Assembly (NCBI RefSeq): GCF_006658505.1
Contig: NZ_VFUZ01000011.1
Location: 117,468-181,467 of the forward strand
Direction of reading: 5' to 3'
Origin: Mesorhizobium sp. B2-4-15
Lineage (GTDB): Bacteria; Pseudomonadota; Alphaproteobacteria; Rhizobiales; Rhizobiaceae
DNA length: 64,000 nucleotides
A program made the translations under genes and the position numbers. Every line of letters starts with the position of its first letter. Within the stretch, counting starts at the first letter, position 1. Positions 36,743 through 44,922 of this stretch are shown one piece after another. Below the pieces are notes generated by a model. The model worked only from the letters and a program-made list of their open reading frames with translations. It was not told the DNA's origin and did not search any database.

Positions 36743-36900
36743 CGTTCGATGTAGGGGGGACAGGCCGCCGATTGAACAGGCAGCCGTGGACCGGATCAGC
36801 TGGCGGCCAGGCCAGGAGACAAGGACGCATCAAATGATGCGCTCATCAATCCGGGAGCGGCAAGGTCGTACCGAAGGACGGGAGCAAGGACGTTTGACCG

Positions 36901-37299
36901 TCAGGAATTCCCATCCATTTGGCCAGCCTCCTCCTTCCCCGCGGACTGCTGGTCGAAGAGTGTCATGATCGCTGCGATCAGCACTGCCGGCACGACAGGT
37001 TTTTGCAGCACCTGAACCCCGGCAAATCGGGCCGGCATCTCGGAGGGGGAGTAACCGGTCACAAATGCGAACGGTACGACTTTCTCACGCAGTGTGTCTG
37101 CCAGCCCATAGCTTACCTCGCCGCTCAGTTGAACATCCAAAAGCGCGGCATCGAGTTCTTCTCCTTCCATGCAATCGATCGCAGCCTTGACCGAAGCGGC
37201 CGGTCCCACGACCAGGTGTCCGGCGGCTCTAAGCATCGCCGCATGGTCCTCGGCGATCAGCCACTCGTCCTCGACAATAAGAATGCGCAACTGCGTCAT
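36901..37299 (-). CDS. Single-domain receiver protein, partner of the HWE kinase
   Basis: A 132-residue receiver. Acidic residues E10/D11 (IVEDEWLIAED), phospho-acceptor D55 (ALLDVQLSG) and K-P (LQKPVVP, near 104) are intact. The sequence type (VEDExLIAxDxxxxL) is that of receivers fed by HWE/HisKA_2 kinases. It starts 5 bases after the kinase fusion gene and is certainly co-transcribed. No output domain is present, so it acts as a phosphate shuttle or by protein binding. Confidence 0.92.
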   Translation of the reverse strand: MTQLRILIVEDEWLIAEDHAAMLRAAGHLVVGPAASVKAAIDCMEGEELDAALLDVQLSGEVSYGLADTLREKVVPFAFVTGYSPSEMPARFAGVQVLQKPVVPAVLIAAIMTLFDQQSAGKEEAGQMDGNS

Positions 37300-37304
37300 C
37301 GCGT

Positions 37305-40300
37305 TCAGGCCTTTTTGTCGAGCGGAAACGAGATCCTTACCTCCAAACCCTGCGGATGGAAGATTGTTTCAGCCGTGCCGCGCAATCGGTACCCTATCTC
37401 GCCTCTAACCAGCGAGAGGCCGAAGCCCCCGTGCTTCGGCTCCGTGACGGGCGGCCCTCCGATCTCGCGCCAGATGAGCTGAAGTGTCTGCTCATGCACC
37501 GACCACTCGACCTCAACCCCGCCGCCTTCCTTGTTCAGCGCGCCGTATTTCGCCGCATTGGTGGCGAGTTCGTGCATTACCATGCCGATCGATAAAGCCT
37601 GCTGGGGCCTCAATTTAAGCGCCGGGCCATGGAGCGAGAAGCGTTCCGGATCGAAGGCCGCGGCTTCCTGAGCGAGCAGTTCGCCGAGCGAAACCTCCGT
37701 CCAGTTCTCGCGCGAGAGCACGCCATAGGCGCGTGCCATCGCGTTGAGTCGGCCGAGCAGGGCTGTGGCGAAATCTTCCTTGGTGGTGGAACTCTCGACC
37801 GTGCGGTTTGTGATGCTGGTAATGACCGCGAGCATATTCTTCACGCGGTGGTTGAGTTCGGAGATCAGCACCTTCTGATGCTCCTCCGCCTCGGCCAGGG
37901 TCGTGACGTCTACCAGGGTCACCACGACGCCGTGGATGCGGCCGCCTTTGTCACGATAGGGAACAAGCCTGACCATATGAAAGCGGCCCTGCGTATCGCG
38001 CGCAAGGTGATGCACGATCGGCTCGCCCGTCTGGAACACGCGCCGGATCTGGTTGTGCATTTCCGGATAGTCCAACTGGCTGGACAGATCGGTTAGCGGA
38101 CGCCCGACGTCGGAGGCGCGCAGGTTGAAATAGGCGGAGGCCGCGGGCGTGAAGGTACGGATCACCAGATCGCGGTCGAGGAACACCGTTGCGATCTCCG
38201 TGCTTTCGAACAGGTTCCTGAGGTCGCTGTTTGCGCGGTCGAGCTCTTCGATCTTATTCGTGAGCTCGGCATTTATGGTGTTCAGCTCCTCGTTGAGGGA
38301 CTGCATCTCCTCCTTCGAGGCCTCCAGCTCCTCGTTGGTCGACTGGGCTTCCTCGTTGACCGAGACCAGTTCCTCGTTGGAGGACTTCACCTCCTCCAAG
38401 GCGGTTTCGTACTCTTCAATCGTCGATTGCAGCCGTTCGCGGGTGTCGCGCAGGTCGCGCTCGATATGTGCGATTTCGTCTGGGCTTTGGCTCGCGTGCT
38501 GGGCTTCCGCCTTGTCGCGAGACGGACCGACCGGCTGGAACAGGACAAGGTAAAACGTCTCGCCGGAGCTCTGTTCAGACAGCGGCTCGACGATTATGTT
38601 CACCAGTTGCACCCGCTCGTCCTCGCCATCCATGGCGATGTGTTCGCGCATGACGATTTGACGGCCGGCGGCGGCCTCGCGCAAGGCCGCCCGCAGATCG
38701 AGCCGGAGCCCCCGCCGCGCCATGCTCAGCAATTGGCGGCTGGGTATGCCTTGAGCGGCTTCGAGATATTTTCCGGTCCGCGCGGAATAGTAGACCACGT
38801 CACCCTCGGCATTGACGACCACATGCGGCGGCGCATAGCGGTCCAGAACCTGCGCTTCAACGGACTGGCGGAACGCGCCATTGCCGATCTCGCTGCCCTT
38901 CCCCGTCCTTCCATCCGAGAAGAGGTGAGCGCCTTTGACGTTCTCGCCCACCAGCAACGGAAGGCGCGATTTCGGCGCGACGTCCTTACGGGCCCTGAAG
39001 ATGCGCTGTTTCTTGTCCACGGTGGAGAAGAGGTCGGAGTGTTGGCCTACGCTCTCCGACGTACCAAGAAAAAGATAGCCGCCAGGTTTCAAGGCGTAAT
39101 GGAAAATAGGGAGAACCCGATTCTGAACGTCGGGCCCGAAATAGATCAGAAGATTGCGGCATGAAACCAGATCCATGCGCGAAAACGGCGGATCCTTGAT
39201 GACGCTGTGCGGCGAAAAGATGCAGAGTTCACGCACTTCGCTGGTCAGGGCGAAGCTGCCACCTTCATTGACGAAGAAGCGCTCTCTTCTTTGTTCCGAG
39301 ACGCCTTCGAGCAGGTTGGCCGGATAGCGTGCCGCGCGCGCGACGGTGAGCGCCGGCTCATCGATGTCGGTCGCGAACAATTGTATTTTGGGCACCGTCG
39401 AGAGTTTGTCCATATGCTCGCGCAGCAGGATGCCGAGCGAATAGACTTCTTCGCCGGTGGCGCAACCCGGAACCCAGACCCTGACCGTATCGGATGCGGT
39501 TTTGCCCTCGAACAAATTCGGAATGACCTTCTGCTCAAGCAGTTCGAAGGCTTCCGCGTCGCGAAAGAAATTGGTGACGTTGATGAGCAGGTCGCGAAAC
39601 AGCGACGTGACCTCGCGCGGATCTTTCCGCAGCAGGTCGATGTAGCCATTCATGGACTTCATCTGGTTGATCTGCATGCGCCGCTTGACCCGACGAATGA
39701 AGGTCTTGGTCTTGTATCCGGAGAAATCATGGCCGGAGCGGTCGCGCAGTATGCCGTAGATTTCCTCGCGGGCGCGATCGGTGTCCTCCGCCGGGCCCTT
39801 TCCGTTGCCTTCGCTCAAAAGGTCGAGCACGCCGAAGCCGCGTGCGAATTCGACGAGCTTCTCACCCATCTCTTCCGCCGGAAGAGCGATATCGACGACG
39901 CCGCTGACAATGGCGCTTTGCGGCATGTCGGGGTTGCGGGGACCGGAGCCGTCGCCAGCCTGCGCCAGCACGAAGCCGCCGTGTTCCTTGATCATTTTAG
40001 CGCCCAGGGTTCCATCACCGTCGCCACCAGACAGAATGATGCCGACGGCGTATTCGCCCTGGTCCTCGGCCAGGGCGCTGAAGAAGACGTCGATGGGCTT
40101 GCGCTCCCGGTTTCTCAAATTGGTTTGCTGAAGCTTCAGCGTGCCATCCTTGATCGACAGGACGGCGTTCTGCGGCATGACATAGACGTGATCCGGCTCC
40201 GCTCCCGCCCCGTCTTTCGCGACCGCCACCGGCATGCTGGTATATCGTCTCAGCACCTCGTGGAGCAGGCTTTCCCTTTCGGGGCTGAGATGGGTGATGA

Positions 40301-40415
40301 TTATGAAAGCCATGCCGGAAGCCTCGGGCAGGCCTCGGAAGAAGCTTTCCATGGCGGGGACGCCGCCAGCGGACGCGCCAATGCCGACAATAGGGTGTCT
40401 CGGTTCTTGTGACAC
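37305..40415 (-). CDS. CheB-CheR-PAS-HWE histidine kinase fusion
   Basis: A 1036-residue multidomain signalling protein. Residues 1 to about 190 are a CheB methylesterase domain with catalytic S15, H42 and D134. About 215-490 is a CheR methyltransferase (WVPGCATGEEVYSL, then FDxISCRN-type VSCRNLLIYF). About 650-745 is a coiled coil rich in NEEL repeats, and about 745-850 a PAS domain (IATVFLDRDLVIRTFTPAA). The C-terminus is an HWE/HisKA_2 kinase with phospho-accepting H856 (ELNHRVKNMLAV), N-box HELATNAAKYGAL and GFGLSL. The start is GTG 40415. HWE kinases often feed the PhyR/EcfG general-stress pathway, which fits the neighbourhood. No chemotaxis genes are nearby. Confidence 0.95.
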   Translation of the reverse strand: MSQEPRHPIVGIGASAGGVPAMESFFRGLPEASGMAFIIITHLSPERESLLHEVLRRYTSMPVAVAKDGAGAEPDHVYVMPQNAVLSIKDGTLKLQQTNLRNRERKPIDVFFSALAEDQGEYAVGIILSGGDGDGTLGAKMIKEHGGFVLAQAGDGSGPRNPDMPQSAIVSGVVDIALPAEEMGEKLVEFARGFGVLDLLSEGNGKGPAEDTDRAREEIYGILRDRSGHDFSGYKTKTFIRRVKRRMQINQMKSMNGYIDLLRKDPREVTSLFRDLLINVTNFFRDAEAFELLEQKVIPNLFEGKTASDTVRVWVPGCATGEEVYSLGILLREHMDKLSTVPKIQLFATDIDEPALTVARAARYPANLLEGVSEQRRERFFVNEGGSFALTSEVRELCIFSPHSVIKDPPFSRMDLVSCRNLLIYFGPDVQNRVLPIFHYALKPGGYLFLGTSESVGQHSDLFSTVDKKQRIFRARKDVAPKSRLPLLVGENVKGAHLFSDGRTGKGSEIGNGAFRQSVEAQVLDRYAPPHVVVNAEGDVVYYSARTGKYLEAAQGIPSRQLLSMARRGLRLDLRAALREAAAGRQIVMREHIAMDGEDERVQLVNIIVEPLSEQSSGETFYLVLFQPVGPSRDKAEAQHASQSPDEIAHIERDLRDTRERLQSTIEEYETALEEVKSSNEELVSVNEEAQSTNEELEASKEEMQSLNEELNTINAELTNKIEELDRANSDLRNLFESTEIATVFLDRDLVIRTFTPAASAYFNLRASDVGRPLTDLSSQLDYPEMHNQIRRVFQTGEPIVHHLARDTQGRFHMVRLVPYRDKGGRIHGVVVTLVDVTTLAEAEEHQKVLISELNHRVKNMLAVITSITNRTVESSTTKEDFATALLGRLNAMARAYGVLSRENWTEVSLGELLAQEAAAFDPERFSLHGPALKLRPQQALSIGMVMHELATNAAKYGALNKEGGGVEVEWSVHEQTLQLIWREIGGPPVTEPKHGGFGLSLVRGEIGYRLRGTAETIFHPQGLEVRISFPLDKKA

Positions 40416-40482
40416 GAAGGCCGTCTTTCTCTGGGCAGCCTAAGATAGATAAGGCGGCAGCGACAGCAGGCTACCCTATGCG

Positions 40483-40502
40483 TTTTTTTTTTTTTTTTTT
40501 TT
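40483..40502. repeat. Homopolymer tract of 20 T (A20 in kinase sense)
   Basis: Twenty uninterrupted T in a GC-rich genome, 68-87 bases upstream of the GTG start of the kinase fusion. Such runs slip readily and can change promoter spacing. Confidence 0.9.
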
Positions 40503-40694
40503 CGCGCCTGCCAGAATTTTAGGACGCAAGGCGTTTTTCGTAAGCCCCGGCTCATCTTAGCCATGTCGGGCGGCGGCATTGCGTGCGCCTGGTCGTGCTA
40601 TGATCCATACGATTGAAGTGCGGCCACGGCTTTCCCCATGCGGGCCACGGGGTCCGGGGAAAACCGGGTTGAGCCGAAGCGTCGCAATAGGATT

Positions 40695-40719
40695 GGAACC
40701 TCGTATGTTGCGCGACGTT
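40695..40719 (+). promoter_or_regulatory. Candidate EcfG/RpoE2 promoter (GGAAC-N18-TT)
   Basis: GGAAC 40695-40699, 18 bases, TT 40718-40719, about 135 bases before GTG 40855. Confidence 0.6.
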
Positions 40720-40854
40720 GAATCGACTGAGGAAATATCAACGTTTCAGGCTTCGTGCAGCTAGCAACCGTCCTTACAGCACAGTGCATCGATCCGGTGA
40801 CACGTCTGCTGGACGCCCCGGCGAAGCCTGTTGGGAGCTAAACGGGAGGGCCGA

Positions 40855-41436
40855 GTGCAGTTTCTTACCGGCGCGAAGGTTCTCATCGTCGAGGACGAAT
40901 TCGTCGTCGCCGAGGACCTCGCGCTTTATTTCTCAGGGCTCGGGGCTACCATCCTGGGGCCGGCCCAAAGCGTTGTGCAGGCCCGGCCTTATGCCGAGCA
41001 GGCGGACGCGGCCGTACTGGATATAGACTTGAACGGAACCCCCGTCTTTCCCATTGCCGACCGCCTGGTCGAACGTGGCGTTCCCTTCGTCTTCTACAGT
41101 GCCCATGACCGCAACGTCATCCCTTCCCGCCTCGAGCACGCCGCCAATCTTTTGAAGTCAGCCGATCGCAGGAAGATCATCGCGGCGCTTTTCCCCGCTG
41201 AGGCCCGACAGGATCAAATCGACGAACCTGCCGATGTCCTGTCGCTGCTGCCCAAACTTCGATTGGCGGCGCGCCTGATGCTTCGCGATGCCAGTGCCGC
41301 GGACCGGCTGGTGGAAACGACACTGGAACTCGCCATCCGCGAAGTCGGGGATCGTCCTGCTGATATCTCGACGGAACAATGGCTGAATTACCTGCTGCAA
41401 ATATCCGCCGGTAAAGCTGCCGACCTGCTCAATTAG
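40855..41436 (+). CDS. Receiver protein with C-terminal sigma2-like region
   Basis: A 193-residue protein. Residues 7-115 form a receiver domain (VLIVEDEFVVAEDLALYF, phospho-acceptor D56, LLKSA in place of the usual xKP). Residues about 133-170 (LPKLRLAARLMLRDASAADRLVETTLELAIRE) look like the first helices of an ECF sigma region 2, as found in the sigma-like domain of PhyR. In PhyR the order is sigma-like first and receiver second; here it is reversed and the sigma4 part is missing. GTG 40855 follows GGGAGGG. Under a stress promoter, it may modulate the NepR/EcfG switch (inference). Confidence 0.8.
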   Translation: MQFLTGAKVLIVEDEFVVAEDLALYFSGLGATILGPAQSVVQARPYAEQADAAVLDIDLNGTPVFPIADRLVERGVPFVFYSAHDRNVIPSRLEHAANLLKSADRRKIIAALFPAEARQDQIDEPADVLSLLPKLRLAARLMLRDASAADRLVETTLELAIREVGDRPADISTEQWLNYLLQISAGKAADLLN

Positions 41437-41489
41437 CCAATGCCTGTCACCTATACCGTTGCAGCCTCAATCTCGCGCGCATGAAAACG

Positions 41490-41921
41490 TCAATTCACCA
41501 TCAGCCGTCTCAGCCAAGCGACAATCCTGTTCCCGCCAACAACCCTGCGGACCCGGCCTGCAACCCAGTTTGCCTGCATCATTGTACCTACATGGCAGCT
41601 GCAGACGATGTCGTGCAATTCCCAATCCGATAGTTCGAAGAAGCGCTTGGCTTCTCCATACGTGTCGGATTTCAAGCCGGATGCACGCAGCAGCGGGTCC
41701 TCGAAGGCAACGGTGAGCGGCGATCCAGCCGTCCGCGCCACTTCCCGCACCGCCGAGTGAAGATGTTCGGTCCCGGAGAGCGCGGCGAGGCAACGGGACG
41801 GATGCTGGTCGAGCAGTTCCGCCCAACGCTCCATTCGCTGTGCTCTGGTCGTCAACGAGACCGAGGCAAGCGGTGTGATGTCGGCTATTGATTGGAGGTG
41901 TTCGAGTGTTTGGTGTTTCAT
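41490..41921 (-). CDS. Hypothetical protein of the stress island
   Basis: A 143-residue soluble protein with no recognised family (MKHQTLEHLQSIADITPLAS, LLRASGLKSDTYGEAKRFFELSDWELHDIVCSCHVGTMMQ). It contains a CSCH motif near residue 107 that could bind a metal. AGGAG stands in good position before ATG 41921. A minus-strand GGAAC-N18-TT site lies 170 bases upstream. Confidence 0.72.
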   Translation of the reverse strand: MKHQTLEHLQSIADITPLASVSLTTRAQRMERWAELLDQHPSRCLAALSGTEHLHSAVREVARTAGSPLTVAFEDPLLRASGLKSDTYGEAKRFFELSDWELHDIVCSCHVGTMMQANWVAGRVRRVVGGNRIVAWLRRLMVN

Positions 41922-42090
41922 AACTGGCTCCTGTCATCGTTTGTCGGCGCACGCTCATGAAGAGTTGTCGCGGCGAAGGGCGGCTCCAAGCCGCCCCTGA
42001 AGCCGTGGCGAGAATATCGGCGGCACGTGCTGTCGGCTGTGGCCCACAGATTTCAACAGACATCGGGACGCGGTGTCTGAGGCGGGACAA

Positions 42091-42115
42091 AACTGCCAAC
42101 ATCCATCGATGTTCC
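42091..42115 (-). promoter_or_regulatory. Candidate EcfG/RpoE2 promoter (GGAAC-N18-TT), minus strand
   Basis: Minus-strand GGAAC 42115-42111 and TT 42092-42091, directed at the hypothetical gene starting at 41921. The leader would be about 160 bases. Confidence 0.5.
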
Positions 42116-42265
42116 ACCGGCAGGAAGATTTTGTGCCGGGCTGCCGACAGGCCCGACGAGCCTGGTTTCCCTGCTGCCGGAACTTGGTGAGACGCAGTCA
42201 GGATCCGGTGTCGTCGTCCATGTTACTCCCAGGATTTCCAGCCTGACCGTTTCGCGTGCGCCGGG

Positions 42266-42290
42266 GGAACATTCGAGCCAGCTGCTTGTT
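42266..42290 (+). promoter_or_regulatory. Candidate EcfG/RpoE2 promoter (GGAAC-N18-TT)
   Basis: GGAAC 42266-42270, 18 bases, TT 42289-42290 within GTTCGG, 47 bases before the SDR start. Confidence 0.68.
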
Positions 42291-42337
42291 CGGCCAAACA
42301 CTTCAGGTTGGCCAGCACTTCAAGTCGAGAGGACAGA

Positions 42338-43123
42338 ATGGGAAACGCTAAACTCGCCGTCGTCACCGGCGCCTCGAGCGGCATCGGCAAGGAACTTGCG
42401 AAACTGTGCGCGAAAGACGGCTATGATCTCGTCATTGTCGCCGATGAACCGGCGATCGAGGATGCCGGCGAGGCGCTTCGATCTCAAGGTGTTGCCGTCG
42501 ACGCGGTGGAAGCGGACCTTGCCACCGAGGACGGCGTTGACCAGCTGATCTCGAGGATCGGCGACCGTGACATCGACCTGCTGTTCCTCAACGCGGGACG
42601 CGGGCTGGGCCGAGGCTTCGTGGATCAGGATTGGGCCAAGGTGCGCCGCGTCATCGACACCAACGTCACCGGCACGATCCACCTCGCGCACCGACTTACC
42701 CCCCGGATGGTGAGGCGGGGCCGCGGCCGGATCCTGTTCACCGGGTCGATCGCGGGCTTCATGCCCGGCACCTTCCAGGCCATCTACAACGGCACCAAGG
42801 CATTCATCGCTTCGTTCGCGATCGCGCTTCGTCACGAGCTGAAGCACAGCGGCGTCACGGTCACGCTGCTGATGCCGGGCGCCACACAAACCCGTTTTTT
42901 TGAACGCGCCGACATGATGGATACGAAGATCGCAACCGATGAGAAAGACAATCCCGCCGACGTGGCCAGGGACGGCTATGACGCCGTGATGGCCGGCGAA
43001 GAACAGGTCATTAGCGGCTGGACCAACAAGATGCAGGTCGCCGGCTCCCGCTTCACCCCGGCAGGGATATTGGCCGAGCGGTATCGCCGCATGGCCGAGC
43101 CCGGCTCAGCCAGCAGAAGCTGA
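42338..43123 (+). CDS. Short-chain dehydrogenase of the stress island
   Basis: A 261-residue SDR with TGASSGIGKELA (cofactor motif), NAG (FLNAGRGLG), the catalytic Ser in FTGSIAGF and Y-N-G-T-K. The basic residues expected for NADP are not obvious. The type resembles the DltE/YqjQ-like group of unknown substrate. ATG 42338 is preceded by GAGAGGAC and, further up, by a GGAAC-N18-TT promoter, so it is a likely general-stress gene. Confidence 0.87.
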   Translation: MGNAKLAVVTGASSGIGKELAKLCAKDGYDLVIVADEPAIEDAGEALRSQGVAVDAVEADLATEDGVDQLISRIGDRDIDLLFLNAGRGLGRGFVDQDWAKVRRVIDTNVTGTIHLAHRLTPRMVRRGRGRILFTGSIAGFMPGTFQAIYNGTKAFIASFAIALRHELKHSGVTVTLLMPGATQTRFFERADMMDTKIATDEKDNPADVARDGYDAVMAGEEQVISGWTNKMQVAGSRFTPAGILAERYRRMAEPGSASRS

Positions 43124-43141
43124 GCGCGGCAACGCGCCAGT

Positions 43142-43170
43142 AACATTTCTGGAAGCCAACATTTCTGGAA
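43142..43170 (+). repeat. Short direct repeat
   Basis: AACATTTCTGGAA occurs at 43142-43154 and 43158-43170, separated by GCC, just after the SDR stop. The remaining gap to 43356 holds nothing else I can support. Confidence 0.8.
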
Positions 43171-43355
43171 AGCGCAGGTTCGGACGAGGGAGCATCCCAT
43201 GAAAGCGCTGACATAGCACGGCAAGGGCGACATACATTGCAATCAGGTCGCCGATCCGGCCATCGAGGACGATCGCGACAGCGGCTGCTAAGGACCTCAG
43301 GGGCCGCCTCTCCCGCCGACAGCACCGTAGACCTGGCCTGTCGCCTGCCTGTGGA

Positions 43356-43628
43356 TTAGCCCTTGGAGCCGCGCTCGACGAACTTGTTGAAGCGGCTGGT
43401 TCCGCCGCTGCCCGCTCTGTCCTGGTGAAGGAAGGCGAGGTCATTCTCGTCGAAGATCCGGAAGAACTCGTCCCATTCCACGGGCTCCAGCGTCTCCTCC
43501 GGCTCGCCGAAATCGATCCTCAGGATGCCGCCCTTGCCTCCTGTCCGCACCACGGCCGGATGGCCGTCGCGCTCCTCCACCCATTTGCGGATCTCATCGT
43601 GATTGGTGGTCGTCTTGGCCTCGGACAT
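43356..43628 (-). CDS. Small acidic stress-associated protein (often labelled glucan-branching-enzyme-like)
   Basis: A 90-residue protein (TTNHDEIRKWVEERDGHPAVV, GGILRIDFGEPEETLEPVEWDEFFRIFDENDLAFLHQD, SRFNKFVERG). The pattern is shared by small proteins that databases sometimes mislabel as 1,4-alpha-glucan branching enzyme; no catalytic domain is present. It is probably a single compact domain of unknown function. A minus-strand GGAAC-N18-TT promoter lies 39 bases upstream. Confidence 0.8.
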   Translation of the reverse strand: MSEAKTTTNHDEIRKWVEERDGHPAVVRTGGKGGILRIDFGEPEETLEPVEWDEFFRIFDENDLAFLHQDRAGSGGTSRFNKFVERGSKG

Positions 43629-43666
43629 GCCGGTTCCCTTTCTCGGTGCAGGTTGATTAGCGGCCT

Positions 43667-43691
43667 AACAGCGCAAATGCGGCATTGTTCC
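43667..43691 (-). promoter_or_regulatory. Candidate EcfG/RpoE2 promoter (GGAAC-N18-TT), minus strand
   Basis: Minus-strand GGAAC 43691-43687 and TT 43668-43667, 39 bases before ATG 43628. Confidence 0.65.
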
Positions 43692-43755
43692 CGGTGCCGG
43701 AACGGAAGACGGCGCCCATTTGTCCCTCAACGGGAAGGAACTTTGTTGAAGTCAG

Positions 43756-43780
43756 GGAACAAACCTTTTGCCCGGCAGTT
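43756..43780 (+). promoter_or_regulatory. Candidate EcfG/RpoE2 promoter of the glycan cassette
   Basis: GGAAC 43756-43760, 18 bases, TT 43779-43780 within AGTTCGG, 36 bases before the first cassette gene. Confidence 0.68.
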
Positions 43781-43815
43781 CGGGGCCCCAACGCCTACTC
43801 TGCAAGGGAGCTATC

Positions 43816-44922
43816 GTGAAACGTGTACTGATTACGGGAGGCTGCGGCTTCATTGGCCGCCACGTCGCCCAGGAACTCGTCGAACATGGCTATACGGTGC
43901 GTGTTCTGGATGTCCTTCTGGAACAGGTGCATGGCGCCGAGGCGATCAGCCTGCCCGCCGGCAGCGAATTGATAAAGGGTGACGTCCGCGACCGGGGCGC
44001 GGTGACCGAGGCTGTTTCCGATGTCGATGCCGTGATCCACCTGGCGGCGGAGGTCGGCGTCGGGCAATCCATGTACGAGATCGCGCGCTATGTCGGCACC
44101 AATGATCTCGGCACCGCAACCCTGCTCGAGGCATTGATCAAGCGGCCGGTCGAACGCATCGTCGTGGCGTCTTCGATGAGCATCTATGGCGAGGGTCTTT
44201 ACGAAACGCCGGACGGACGGCGCATCGACAATGCACGCCGCAGGCCAGACGACATCAAGAGCGGCCAGTGGGACCTTTTGTCGGCCGATGGCGAAAGGCT
44301 TTCACCGGTCCCGACCGACGAGGAAAAACAGGCCGATCTCGCGTCGATATACGCGCTCACCAAATACGCGCAGGAACGCGCCGTGCTTATCTTCGGCCAG
44401 GCCTATGGCATGGACGCGGTGGCGCTGCGCCTGTTCAACGTCTTCGGCGCCGGGCAGGCGCTGTCCAATCCCTATACCGGGGTGCTCGCCAATTTCGCCT
44501 CGCGGCTTGCCAACGGCAAGCGACCGATGATTTTCGAGGACGGCCGCCAGAAGCGCGACTTTGTCCATGTGCTCGATGTCGCCCGAGCCTTCCGGCTGGC
44601 ATTGGAACAGCGCCAGGCGGCCGGGCACGCGATCAACATCGGCAGCGGCCACGCCTACCCGATCAGCGAGGTCGCGCGCCTGCTTGCCGAAGCGATGGGA
44701 CAGTCGGGACGCTCGCCCGAGATTCTCGGCAAGGCGCGCTCCGGCGATATCCGCAATTGCTTCGCCGACATTTCTAAGGCGCGTGAGCTGCTCGGCTTCG
44801 AGCCCCGGCACCGGTTGGAGAATTCACTCGACGAATTCGTCACCTGGGTGCGCAACACCGGCGCGGTGGACCGCGGCGCCGACATGAAGCGGGAGCTGGA
44901 AGAGCGGGGGCTGGTGTCATGA
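43816..44922 (+). CDS. NAD-dependent sugar-nucleotide epimerase/dehydratase (cassette gene 1)
   Basis: A 368-residue extended SDR. The Rossmann motif GGCGFIGRH, the Ser of SSMSIYGEG and the catalytic Y-A-L-T-K (near 182) are present, and the C-terminal half (FNVFGAGQALSNPYTGVLANF, then DFVHVLDVARAFRLAL) binds the nucleotide sugar. It resembles UDP-glucose 4-epimerase-like enzymes. GTG 43816 follows AAGGGAG. It overlaps the next gene by 4 bases, opening a tightly packed operon under a candidate stress promoter. Confidence 0.88.
   Translation: MKRVLITGGCGFIGRHVAQELVEHGYTVRVLDVLLEQVHGAEAISLPAGSELIKGDVRDRGAVTEAVSDVDAVIHLAAEVGVGQSMYEIARYVGTNDLGTATLLEALIKRPVERIVVASSMSIYGEGLYETPDGRRIDNARRRPDDIKSGQWDLLSADGERLSPVPTDEEKQADLASIYALTKYAQERAVLIFGQAYGMDAVALRLFNVFGAGQALSNPYTGVLANFASRLANGKRPMIFEDGRQKRDFVHVLDVARAFRLALEQRQAAGHAINIGSGHAYPISEVARLLAEAMGQSGRSPEILGKARSGDIRNCFADISKARELLGFEPRHRLENSLDEFVTWVRNTGAVDRGADMKRELEERGLVS

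Larger units (their letters stand above)
40416..40854. other. Divergent regulatory region with poly-T tract and stress promoter
   Basis: There is no gene in 439 bases between the kinase fusion and the receiver/sigma2-like gene. It contains a T20 run (40483-40502) 68-87 bases upstream of the kinase start and a GGAAC-N18-TT promoter (40695-40719) pointing right. Confidence 0.6.
41922..42337. other. Divergent intergenic region with two stress promoters
   Basis: 416 bases without a gene. It holds a minus-strand (42091-42115) and a plus-strand (42266-42290) GGAAC-N18-TT promoter, one for each flanking gene. Confidence 0.6.

Noticed and set aside
42185..42210. GGAACTTGG.. as another stress promoter
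   Set aside because: The bases 18-20 after GGAAC are not TT, so it fails the rule used for the accepted sites.
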